Shown: positions 1 to 6,339 of the stretch, in pieces
How the letters are laid out: each line of letters starts with the position of its first letter
Position numbering within the stretch: the stretch's first letter is position 1
Source of the DNA: Planctomycetota bacterium
GTDB taxonomy: Bacteria > Planctomycetota > Planctomycetia > Pirellulales > Lacipirellulaceae
DNA: 11,791 nt
Direction of reading: 5' to 3'
NCBI GenBank assembly: GCA_013151315.1
Contig: JAADIN010000159.1
Coordinates: forward strand, 15,410-27,200
Program-made: the position numbers and the translations under genes
The notes under the pieces: generated by a model
Told to the model about the DNA's origin: nothing
Seen by the model: the letters and a program-made list of their open reading frames with translations, nothing else
The model's database searches: none

Positions 1-647
1 TTGCGGCTCACCTCTTGAGGGAGATTGGTTTGATCGAAATCAACGCCCATCATTGGCAAGGCCGACTCGACCCGTAAGGCCGTCCAGGCTTCGGTACCGC
101 AGGCGGTAGCCATCAAATCTTGCAATTGGCTTTGGTCGCATTTCGAATATCGCAGCAGAAAACTCTCGGGCCAAATCGCTCGGAAGCGAACCAGGAGAAC
201 CTCCGCGGCATCCCTCGACCACGCGGCATGTTGCCACGGCGACTGAAGTTGAGCGGGATCGAAGCCGGTCCACGTTTTCAGTTGTTTTGGGGCCTCGGCA
301 CCCGAGACGAGGCACCAGCCAAAAGTTTCCGAATGGTCCTGCAACTGGACGTCTTCGCGAATGAGGTAGCGCTCGAGGTGATTGACGAGGGGGGCCGCTT
401 GTTCAGCAGCGGTGAAGAGCAGTAACTCTTCTTCCAAAGCCAGTGCAAAAACATGAGCGACGATTTTTCCTTTGACATCCGTAAAGAAAGTTTCGCAGCC
501 ATCGCCTGTCGCGAGTCGGCGGACGTCGTTGGTGCATAGATTGTGGATATAACTGAGGCGATCGCTGCCCGAGACCGCGACCGTCGACCAGCCGTCAAGC
601 TCCACCGAGCCGCAACCGGCGGTGAGCGATTGGTAGTCGGCAAGCAT
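1..647 (-). CDS. ygfZ: YgfZ/GcvT-like folate-binding protein (partial, C-terminus beyond window)
   Basis: I translated the minus strand from an ATG at 647-645. The frame stays open for 215 codons to the window edge, so the C-terminus is missing. The N-terminal part has the pattern of the YgfZ/aminomethyltransferase-like folate-binding family: SGSDRLSYIHNLCTNDV at about residues 26-42, then TDVKGKIVAHVFAL at about 56-69. The last visible stretch, RVESALPMMGVDFDQTNLPQ at about 192-211, matches the conserved segment just before the family's KGCxxGQE motif, which would lie outside the window. YgfZ proteins bind tetrahydrofolate and support maintenance of iron-sulfur enzymes such as the tRNA methylthiotransferase MiaB; they act in the cytoplasm. 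The start codon overlaps the stop of the upstream LarA-family gene by one base (TGATG), so the two are probably co-transcribed and translationally coupled. A GcvT paralogue is the main alternative, but the visible motifs and the short spacing to the C-terminal motif favour YgfZ. Confidence 0.85.
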   Translation of the reverse strand, partial: MLADYQSLTAGCGSVELDGWSTVAVSGSDRLSYIHNLCTNDVRRLATGDGCETFFTDVKGKIVAHVFALALEEELLLFTAAEQAAPLVNHLERYLIREDVQLQDHSETFGWCLVSGAEAPKQLKTWTGFDPAQLQSPWQHAAWSRDAAEVLLVRFRAIWPESFLLRYSKCDQSQLQDLMATACGTEAWTALRVESALPMMGVDFDQTNLPQEVSR

Positions 648-1891
648 CACAAATCATCCCCGTTAGCGTCGCCGGCCACGACGGAGAGCAAGAGGCGCTG
701 CGCCCCCTCCAGCGCGATGCAACGTTTCGACGTGGAAACCAAACGCAAGAGTTCTTCTTCGGTCTTCAAAGGCGTCATTCCCAGGCTCTCGACGATTTCG
801 GGGCGAAGTTGGCTCCGGAAATACACAGGCCCACGCGCTAGGGCCCGGGACAAACCGAGGGCCGCCCAGCTATCGGCAAATCGGTCTCGCATGAGCTCGC
901 GTTCGACTTCCGGCGAGTTTTCCATCCCGGCAAGACGCCCGAGAGAGGGGCCAGGCAGCTCGGCAAGGTCGGTGGAAAGGACCAGCGCCCCGCCCGGTTC
1001 TAAAACGTGCTTCGCGGTTTCCAGCGCGCGACCGACGTTTTCCCAAGTCTGCTGAGAGGCATCGCCGGTGAGTGTCGCGATTACGAGATCGCCAGGAGTG
1101 TCCACCTGTTGGGACCAGATGCGCCGATACTCATCGGACGCTCGCTTTGCGACCATTCGAGGTTCGCCAGCCAGCACGGCGGCAATGCCGTCGGACGGGC
1201 TGGGAACGACTTGCACGGTGAGTCCAATTCCAAGGAGCCAGCCCGATTCGTTGATTTCGTTTTGGCGCTGCGAGCGAATGACCTTCGAGTCGGCTGCAAT
1301 GGGTGCGCGGTAGTGATCGATCGTTTCCTGGTCGGAGAAAACAGGAAACAACCCGGCAAAGGTGTCGCACGGCCCGTCGGTATCTGGCGCGGGCGAGCAA
1401 ACTCCGATGGATAGCACCAGATCGGCATCCCCCAGCATTCGGTTCAGCCGCAACGGCTGGCCCGCTTTGGTCACGCCGACAATGGAAGTGGTGTTTTCTT
1501 TTGCCGGATCGTGAACCACGATCTCGATCTCCTCGGAAGCCGCCAGTTGAGCAATTTTTCCTTTCTCTTGCAAAAACTCAGGCTCTTGCGAGAAACCGTG
1601 TGAAAGTAGCAAAGTTGCGTTGGACGATTCGATACCCGCATCGCGTAACGCGGCCAATGCGCCCTCGACAAGCTCAAGAGGGCACGGGGTGCCGTATTGG
1701 AGAGTAAGTACCACGTGGTCGCCGGGAACGGTTGCGCTGGCCAGCGGCGGGTAGTCGAGAGGTTTTGCCAGGGCAGCCCGAAAGGCGTCATGGATTGCTT
1801 CGGCCGACAACGATCGATCGTGCTCGGGCCGGACGTGGATGACTTGGCTCGAATCGAGCGCACAGGTTGCCGATTGGTGTGTGGTAGTCAT
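647..1891 (-). CDS. LarA/DUF2088-family protein (lactate racemase-like, probably without the cofactor lysine)
   Basis: A 414-residue protein, close to the roughly 420 residues usual for LarA. LarA proteins racemise lactate or other 2-hydroxyacids with a nickel-pincer nucleotide covalently held on a lysine. Family features seen: a Rossmann-like N-terminal half with the segment ALRDAGIESSNATLLLSHGF at about 81-100, a VVHDP histidine-aspartate at 126-129, the stretch VGVTKAGQPLRLNRMLGDAD at 138-157 (family: G.T..G.P...N..v..AD), and QETIDH at 188-193, corresponding to the ETI..NH segment. The usual GFSGGxK motif is not present. Aligning on the conserved Pro (P183) and ETI places A179 where the cofactor-bearing lysine normally sits, and the GTH motif is replaced by LSHG around H98. 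I therefore infer a LarA-fold protein that is not a classical racemase. The ATG at 1891 has no convincing Shine-Dalgarno. The last codons overlap a dispersed repeat at 662-685. Confidence 0.75.
   Translation of the reverse strand: MTTTHQSATCALDSSQVIHVRPEHDRSLSAEAIHDAFRAALAKPLDYPPLASATVPGDHVVLTLQYGTPCPLELVEGALAALRDAGIESSNATLLLSHGFSQEPEFLQEKGKIAQLAASEEIEIVVHDPAKENTTSIVGVTKAGQPLRLNRMLGDADLVLSIGVCSPAPDTDGPCDTFAGLFPVFSDQETIDHYRAPIAADSKVIRSQRQNEINESGWLLGIGLTVQVVPSPSDGIAAVLAGEPRMVAKRASDEYRRIWSQQVDTPGDLVIATLTGDASQQTWENVGRALETAKHVLEPGGALVLSTDLAELPGPSLGRLAGMENSPEVERELMRDRFADSWAALGLSRALARGPVYFRSQLRPEIVESLGMTPLKTEEELLRLVSTSKRCIALEGAQRLLLSVVAGDANGDDL
662..685 (+). repeat. GTTAGC-hairpin element, copy 1 (inside the LarA-family gene)
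   Basis: A 24-base element beginning GTTAGC, matching the four-copy consensus at 22 of 24 positions. The hairpin reads TCGCCG, loop GCCA, CGACGG: six facing positions with one mismatch and one wobble. It lies within the final codons of the minus-strand LarA-family gene and encodes the tail around SVVAGDAN. All four copies share 17 invariant positions. Confidence 0.6.
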
Positions 1892-2020
1892 GCAGTTTGG
1901 GTGTGGGGCTTTGCCGTTCTTTTGGCATCTGTTATTTTTGAAAGCGGATCGGATATTGGCGCAGCGGGAGACGTGTTGGTCAAGTGCCTGCTTTTCCTAC
2001 GCAAAAACACAAAAGTTAGC

Positions 2021-2038
2021 CACGGATTGAACACGGAT
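2021..2038 (+). repeat. Short direct repeat CACGGAT x2, 11-base spacing
   Basis: CACGGAT occurs at 2021-2027 and again at 2032-2038, so the copies are 11 bases apart, about one DNA helical turn. The surrounding sequence is A-rich. It could be a fragment of a degenerate intergenic repeat or a pair of half-sites for a DNA-binding protein. The motif is short, so chance remains possible. Confidence 0.35.
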
Positions 2039-2072
2039 GAATCTCCTTGCACCAGATAAAGAATTTGATCGC

Positions 2073-2101
2073 TTGAGAACGTCATTCCCTCTCCTTATCA
2101 T
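2073..2101 (+). promoter_or_regulatory. Candidate sigma-70-like promoter for the lipoprotein gene
   Basis: TTGAGA at 2073-2078 and TATCAT at 2096-2101 are separated by exactly 17 bases, each one mismatch from the -35 and -10 consensus. Transcription would start about 7 bases downstream, leaving a very short leader before the ATG at 2121. Only the sequence match supports this, and sigma-70 consensus use in this lineage is assumed. Confidence 0.35.
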
Positions 2102-2120
2102 TCATTAGGTTCAGAAACCC

Positions 2121-4577
2121 ATGGCTGCCAAAATCTTTTCCTCTCTCTCGCCGCGGGTCGGTTTTCGTGGGGCCATGCTTGGTCTGTCGTTGCTGATCGG
2201 TTGTAGTGGCTCTTCGCCAGAGCCCTCCGATCCCTCTCCTTCCAAGGCAGAAACCAAGGTCGACGGCATGACGGCGGCCGAGCTGGTCGAGAAGATGCGC
2301 AGCACCTACCTTCAAGCAAAATCCTATACCGACAACGCAAGCTATGTGAGGCGAGCCGTCTTGCGGGGCGAAGGGGTCGAACGGGAAACGACTTTCTTTC
2401 AAATGTCGTTAGCGTTCGAGCGGCCCAACAAATTGCGTTTCCGATTTCATGAAGCGGGTGGCAGCCCCTCGGGAGGCCACGACTACGATATTGCCTCGGA
2501 TGGCACGAAAGTTCGATCTTCGGCGAGCAGCGTCCCCCGGCAAGTTCACGAAGCCATTGCCCCGCTCGCGTTAACGCCCGAAAACTTTATTCCCGAGCCC
2601 GAGATGCGAGCCGCGATTCTTGGCGTCTCGCTGGAGAATCTGTATCCGCCGCTTTTGATGTTGATGGCCGACCCCAAACAGCGATTGATCTTTCCCGAGG
2701 ACAGCGACCCTCAATTCCTTGACGAGCAAAAACTGGGCGACGTGGATTGCTATCGAATTCGCATGAGTAGCCCTTCAGGAAAACGTGTCTTGTGGATCGA
2801 CAAGGCAAGTACCCTTTTGCGGCGCATGGAATTGCCGATCGAGTCGCAACTCAAGCTGCTCAACCCGAACGACATGTTTAGTCAAATTTCGATCTATGTC
2901 GATTTTGAGGACAACACTCGTGACGCCGAGATCGATACCGCGTCCTTCGAGCTGGAAATTCCCGAAGGGGTTCGCCGAGTCCGGCGATTTATCCCTCCTG
3001 CCCCGGCGGGGCCTTCTCCCGATTTAGGAAAGCCGGTCGGCGATTTTCGGTTTGCGACTCTCGAGGGCAAGGAGGTCAACAAAGAAACACTGGCTGGAAA
3101 ATTGGTGATCCTCGATTTTTGGTTCACCGGCTGCCCGCCCTGCAAGTTGCAAACCCCGATTCTCGAAAAGGTCTACCAAGCATTCAAGGAGAACGAGGAG
3201 GTGGCCTTTTATTCGGTCAGCACCGATCCCACTCGGATCTCGAGCGAGGTGGTTGCCAAGACGATGGTTGATTGGGGCGGCAGCATGCCTGTGTTGCGAG
3301 ATAGCGAAAGCTCGGGTTACGAAAAGCTGAAAATCCGAGTGACTCCCTCGGTGGTCGTGCTCGATCGCGAAGGCCGGCTGCAGCGGTTTCAAACGGGAAT
3401 GCACAGCCATCCGGAACCACTTATCAACGCGATTCAAAAATTGCTTGATGGCGAAGACTTGGCAGCCAATGCCATGGAAGAACACGAGCGGCAACTTGCC
3501 GAATACGAACAGGTTTTAGACGCCGCCACGATCAAGGACTCGATCGTCTCGGTCGACGTTGCCCGACCGGAGATTCCTCCGCGCCGCTTGCCAGAGCATT
3601 TGCAGGTCGAGCAATTGTGGCAAAGCACGACCGAACAATTAAAACAGCCTGGAGCGGTGCTTGCACTTGAAGAGGGGGCGAGCGTTGCCGTGCTCGACGC
3701 CGGGATGGAAATCGTAGTTTTGGACTCTGCGGGAGCGATTCTTGGCCGCCACGCGTTGCCTGAGCATCCTGAGCAACGCAATGGGTTCTTGCGATCTGCC
3801 CTCGATGGCGAAGGCCAGCGGTGGGTTCTCGCCAGCGGGGTCGGTTGGCAACAAGTTTTTCTCTTCAATCAGCAATGGGAGTCGACGTTGTCGTTCCCTG
3901 ATGAGGCCCACTCGGGAATTGGCGACGTGCTGCTGGCCGATGTCGCGGGCACGGGCACCCCGGTTATGTACGTCGGCTATTGGGGCGGCCTTGGAGTACA
4001 AGGCGGGACGCTCGATGGTCGTCGACTCTGGTCCAATCGGCGACTCGATCATGTGCTACAGGTGGCGCAAGGCCCTTCTGTTTCACCACAAAGAAAAATC
4101 TGGTGTACCAGCACGCGCGGCACGGTGATGCAATTGTCGGCCGACGGGAAACCGGTGAAAGAACTTTACGTGACAGGCCATTCGTTGATGGCGGTGGCTG
4201 TCGCAGAAACAGGGGAAGAATCGTCCGCCCGATTCTGTGGCCTCGCCGTTGCCGAAGTCGGCCAATACTCGGTCGTCGGCTTCGATCTCGAAGGCTCGGT
4301 GCAATGGCAGTACGAGCTACCCCAAGGTGAATACACCCGGCAAGTTCCTCGCATCCAACCCGTTCGACTTGGAAAAGAAAAAAGTGCTTGGCTGGTCGCC
4401 GCGGCCGACGGTTCGCTGCACTGGCTATCGCCAACGGGCGAGCTGTTGGACCAATTTCACTACGGCGAAGCTTTGACTGGCGTGGCTATGAGCTACACGG
4501 ACGACGCGGCCACGCTGTGGATCGCTACTGACGAAAATCTAACCGCCTGGGAAATTCATCCGATGGGCGAACCCTGA
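2121..4577 (+). CDS. Lipoprotein with LolA-like domain, TlpA/ResA-type thioredoxin domain and C-terminal beta-propeller
   Basis: An 818-residue predicted exported lipoprotein. Residues 1-28 form a signal peptide with basic residues, a hydrophobic core and a lipobox LLIGC, with C28 the lipidated cysteine. Residues about 50-285 look like an outer-membrane-lipoprotein-sorting/DUF2092-like beta-rich domain: LVEKM..TY..AKSYTD, then SLAFERPNKLRFRF, and SGKRVLWIDKASTLLRRME. Residues about 301-440 are a thioredoxin fold of the TlpA/ResA type, with VGDFRFATLEGKEV, ILDFWFTGCPPC (C338 and C341) and the cis-proline T408-P409. After an acidic helical linker, residues about 494-818 form repeated short beta strands with the pattern of a PQQ-like or WD-like propeller (for example WLVAAADGSLHWLSPTGELL). 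The likely role is extracytoplasmic thiol-disulfide exchange tied to binding of another molecule; substrate unknown. The ATG at 2121 gives a proper n-region; an internal ATG at residue 19 would leave it too short. Redox activity is inferred from the CPPC motif. Confidence 0.8.
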   Translation: MAAKIFSSLSPRVGFRGAMLGLSLLIGCSGSSPEPSDPSPSKAETKVDGMTAAELVEKMRSTYLQAKSYTDNASYVRRAVLRGEGVERETTFFQMSLAFERPNKLRFRFHEAGGSPSGGHDYDIASDGTKVRSSASSVPRQVHEAIAPLALTPENFIPEPEMRAAILGVSLENLYPPLLMLMADPKQRLIFPEDSDPQFLDEQKLGDVDCYRIRMSSPSGKRVLWIDKASTLLRRMELPIESQLKLLNPNDMFSQISIYVDFEDNTRDAEIDTASFELEIPEGVRRVRRFIPPAPAGPSPDLGKPVGDFRFATLEGKEVNKETLAGKLVILDFWFTGCPPCKLQTPILEKVYQAFKENEEVAFYSVSTDPTRISSEVVAKTMVDWGGSMPVLRDSESSGYEKLKIRVTPSVVVLDREGRLQRFQTGMHSHPEPLINAIQKLLDGEDLAANAMEEHERQLAEYEQVLDAATIKDSIVSVDVARPEIPPRRLPEHLQVEQLWQSTTEQLKQPGAVLALEEGASVAVLDAGMEIVVLDSAGAILGRHALPEHPEQRNGFLRSALDGEGQRWVLASGVGWQQVFLFNQQWESTLSFPDEAHSGIGDVLLADVAGTGTPVMYVGYWGGLGVQGGTLDGRRLWSNRRLDHVLQVAQGPSVSPQRKIWCTSTRGTVMQLSADGKPVKELYVTGHSLMAVAVAETGEESSARFCGLAVAEVGQYSVVGFDLEGSVQWQYELPQGEYTRQVPRIQPVRLGKEKSAWLVAAADGSLHWLSPTGELLDQFHYGEALTGVAMSYTDDAATLWIATDENLTAWEIHPMGEP

Positions 4578-4586
4578 TGCTTCGGG

Positions 4587-4610
4587 TCTGTCGTGGCCGA
4601 CAGCGCTAAC
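4587..4610 (-). repeat. GTTAGC-hairpin element, copy 2 (left arm of inverted doublet)
   Basis: Read on the minus strand it begins GTTAGC, then stem CTGTCG, loop GCCA, stem CGACAG: a perfect six-pair hairpin. Compared with copy 4, one C-G pair has become T-A with both partners changed, a compensatory substitution. It starts ten bases after the lipoprotein stop. Confidence 0.7.
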
Positions 4611-4656
4611 GGGCGCAGTTTGGCGAGGAGGATTTGTTAGCACCGTCGGCCACGAC
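4590..4656. repeat. Inverted repeat, 21-base arms, between the lipoprotein and PGK-family genes
   Basis: 4590-4610 and 4636-4656 are reverse complements at 18 of 21 positions, separated by 25 bases. It is made of copies 2 and 3 of the GTTAGC-hairpin element in opposite orientation with heads facing inward, the arrangement called a REPIN when REP elements are involved. The transcript could fold into one long hairpin. There is no T-run after it, so a classical intrinsic terminator is unlikely, though it could protect the upstream mRNA end or slow polymerase. Confidence 0.7.
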
Positions 4657-4659
4657 GAA
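4636..4659 (+). repeat. GTTAGC-hairpin element, copy 3 (right arm of inverted doublet)
   Basis: GTTAGC head, spacer A, stem CCGTCG, loop GCCA, stem CGACGA; five of six stem positions pair, with the outermost mismatched. It matches copy 2 at 20 of 24 and copy 4 at 21 of 24 positions. It falls in the leader of the PGK-family gene, which is one reason not to extend that gene upstream of 4709. Confidence 0.65.
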
Positions 4660-4694
4660 CTCCCGGAACACACTTCCTATTTTTCCCAATAATG

Positions 4695-4699
4695 AAGGA
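4695..4699 (+). promoter_or_regulatory. Ribosome binding site fixing the PGK-family start
   Basis: AAGGA (within GAAGGA) ends nine bases before the ATG at 4709. No comparable site precedes the in-frame alternative TTG at 4634, whose extra residues would be encoded by repeat sequence. Confidence 0.55.
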
Positions 4700-4708
4700 C
4701 CAACAACA

Positions 4709-6109
4709 ATGCCCATCACCCCCCAGCAAATGACTGCTTGGTGCGAGACTTTGCTTGCCGGCCGCGACGCGGCTCCGGAACTTGAACTTGGCGACTACTT
4801 GGATGCCGTGCCAAGGCTTGAAACCTTGGCGGATGTTCCTTCGGGAACTCCCGTCGCGGTGCGTGGCGATCTCGATGCCAAGCCCGGCGCGCAAATCGGC
4901 GAGGGAGATATCCGCCTGCGTTCAATGGTCGAGACGCTCGAATACGGCCGGCAGCGGGGTTGGAAACAGATCGTCTTTGGCCATATCGGTCGCAAACCTG
5001 AAGGGACTCTCGACCAAGTTGCTGAGCGACTTGGCGAACTGCTGAAATGCCCCGTGACGTTGCTAACCGATTGGTTCGATGAAGAAACCATGACGATTTC
5101 GAGCGCGGTGCGTCAGCAGATCGAAGCCGCCGAGCCGGGGGCCGTGCTGATGCTGGACAACACGCGCCGCTACGATATCGAGCGAGCACTTTGGAAGGCA
5201 ACGCCTAGCGACCTGCCGCAACTGGCAGAGCGGCTGGCCAAGTTTGCCAACGAGTTTGCCGAAAACGTCGCCCGAATTTACGTCCACGAAGCCCTCGCGG
5301 CAGGCAGTATGGATGCGTCGAGCACGGTGGTTCCCGCGACCATGGATCGAGTCGCTATGGGCAAATACGAGGCGAGCGAATTCGAAGGCCCCATGCGGCG
5401 GTGCTTGGCGACCGAGCTGGTGGTTTTTAGCGGATTGAAGATCGACAAACTCGACGACTTGGAAGTGATGATTAACCGCGGCACGATTCGCCACGTGTTT
5501 GCCGCCGGTTCGCTGGCGATGGCACTGAAGAAAGCTATTGGCGAGCTTGATGGCAAGCCGTGCTGTTTGGGACTGGCCGAAGATCCGTCGCATGCCGACA
5601 AGCCGTATTACATTCCGGCCGAGCGCATCGAGCAAGCCAAGCGGATGGTCGAAAATGGTCGGGCCCAGAAAATCGAATTTGTCGTGCCGATCGATTCGGT
5701 GATCGAAGATGGTTCGGTCGTCGACCAACTTCAGCCAGACCAGCAACAGTTTGATATCGGACCGAAGTCGAGTGCATGGTTCGAGGAACGTGTCGGTGCC
5801 TTTTTGGCCCATGCCAAACCAGGGGCGGTTGCTTTTCATAATGGCGTCTTTGGGATGTTCGAAGATCCAAAATTTGAAGCCGGGACCCGGCGGTTTGTCT
5901 CGCAACTAAAGCGGATGACCGAGGCGGGCATTGAGGTCTACGTCGGCGGCGGCGAAGGGGGGAAGGCCCTAGAACGGTATGGCCAAGCCGATTGGGTGAC
6001 CCATGTGTTTACCGCTGGCGGCACGGTGCTGAACGCCTTAGGAGGCGATCCGGTGCCCTATTTGGCGGCTCTTCGGGCGGCCAGTTTGCAGCGGGTTGCC
6101 GAGGTTTGA
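4709..6109 (+). CDS. Phosphoglycerate kinase family protein, divergent
   Basis: 466 residues from the ATG at 4709, longer than the usual 390-420 of bacterial PGK. PGK transfers phosphate between 1,3-bisphosphoglycerate and ADP in glycolysis. The whole PGK fold can be followed in order: RGDLDAKPG at 52-60 (family RxDFNVP), GHIGRK at 91-96 (SHLGRP), LDNTRRY with R153 (LENVRF), SGLKIDK with K244 and K247 (GGAKVxDK), FAAGSLAMALKKA (GGxMAxTFLKA), FDIGPKS, FHNGVFGMFE with N378 (WNGPMGVFE), GGGEGG at 413-418 (GGGDS/T) and FTAGGTVLNAL (STGGGASLE). Several conserved residues differ. The HRAHAS segment that helps hold 3-phosphoglycerate reads GSMDASS at 199-205, the Asn of RxDFN is Asp56, and the nucleotide-site Asp is E416. 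Family membership is clear, but normal PGK activity is uncertain; it may be a paralogue with another phosphate substrate. It stands alone, with about 130 bases upstream (containing the repeat doublet) and 230 downstream. Confidence 0.8.
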   Translation: MPITPQQMTAWCETLLAGRDAAPELELGDYLDAVPRLETLADVPSGTPVAVRGDLDAKPGAQIGEGDIRLRSMVETLEYGRQRGWKQIVFGHIGRKPEGTLDQVAERLGELLKCPVTLLTDWFDEETMTISSAVRQQIEAAEPGAVLMLDNTRRYDIERALWKATPSDLPQLAERLAKFANEFAENVARIYVHEALAAGSMDASSTVVPATMDRVAMGKYEASEFEGPMRRCLATELVVFSGLKIDKLDDLEVMINRGTIRHVFAAGSLAMALKKAIGELDGKPCCLGLAEDPSHADKPYYIPAERIEQAKRMVENGRAQKIEFVVPIDSVIEDGSVVDQLQPDQQQFDIGPKSSAWFEERVGAFLAHAKPGAVAFHNGVFGMFEDPKFEAGTRRFVSQLKRMTEAGIEVYVGGGEGGKALERYGQADWVTHVFTAGGTVLNALGGDPVPYLAALRAASLQRVAEV

Positions 6110-6123
6110 GGCATTTTTATGCC
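6110..6123 (+). terminator. Weak stem-loop just after the PGK-family stop
   Basis: GGCAT at 6110-6114 and ATGCC at 6119-6123 form a perfect five-pair stem with a TTTT loop, starting one base after the stop codon. There is no T-run behind it, so it is only a weak candidate for a transcript end. Confidence 0.2.
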
Positions 6124-6339
6124 AATGCGCAAGTTTTCCAGCTTGCCCATTTTGTCTTGACTGAGAATAATGGATTTCCGACACTCTGGGTTTGTCGACG
6201 TTCCCATGCCGACCTCAGCTTGAGTTGGTGCGGGAAACGAGACTTCGGCTACAGTGCCCCTCTCCTGCAGCCGATTGTATAGGACAACGGAGCCTCTCGA
6301 TCCGTAGACAGACTTTTGAGAGTGAGCGAGTTTTTTAGC
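6124..6339. other. Intergenic leader of the metal-efflux genes
   Basis: About 216 bases between the PGK-family gene and the Cys-rich gene, and the natural place for a metal-responsive promoter. It contains an inverted repeat at 6245-6274. A TTGACT hexamer at 6157-6162 lacks a good -10 at normal spacing. No small gene on either strand is convincing. Confidence 0.5.
6245..6274. promoter_or_regulatory. Inverted repeat TCGGCT-N18-AGCCGA, possible operator
   Basis: TCGGCT at 6245-6250 and AGCCGA at 6269-6274 are perfect six-base inverted repeats about 65 bases upstream of the Cys-rich start. TATAGG follows at 6278-6283, but no matching -35 is seen. It could be a regulator site or an RNA hairpin; six-base arms can arise by chance. 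Confidence 0.25.

Larger units (their letters stand above)
1892..2120. other. Divergent intergenic region
   Basis: 229 bases between the divergently transcribed LarA-family gene and the lipoprotein gene. It must hold promoters for both directions. It contains a candidate plus-strand promoter at 2073-2101 and a short 11-base-spaced repeat of CACGGAT at 2021-2038. On the minus strand I saw only a TTGACC hexamer (revcomp of 1978-1983) without a well-spaced -10. No small gene is convincing here. Confidence 0.6.

Noticed and set aside
278..643. Minus-strand frame of 121 codons
   Set aside because: It is a shifted frame within the YgfZ-like gene, whose true frame runs unbroken from 647 to the window edge with recognisable family motifs.
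4634..4708. N-terminal extension of the PGK-family protein from a TTG
   Set aside because: The extra 25 residues are encoded largely by the repeat arm, and a good AAGGA site precedes the ATG at 4709.
5063..5905. Antisense frame of 280 codons across the PGK-family gene
   Set aside because: No recognisable domain, and the opposite strand encodes a full PGK-family protein.
6157..6185. TTGACT as a -35 box for the metal genes
   Set aside because: No acceptable -10 at 16-18 bases (GACACT at 17), and it lies about 180 bases from the start codon.
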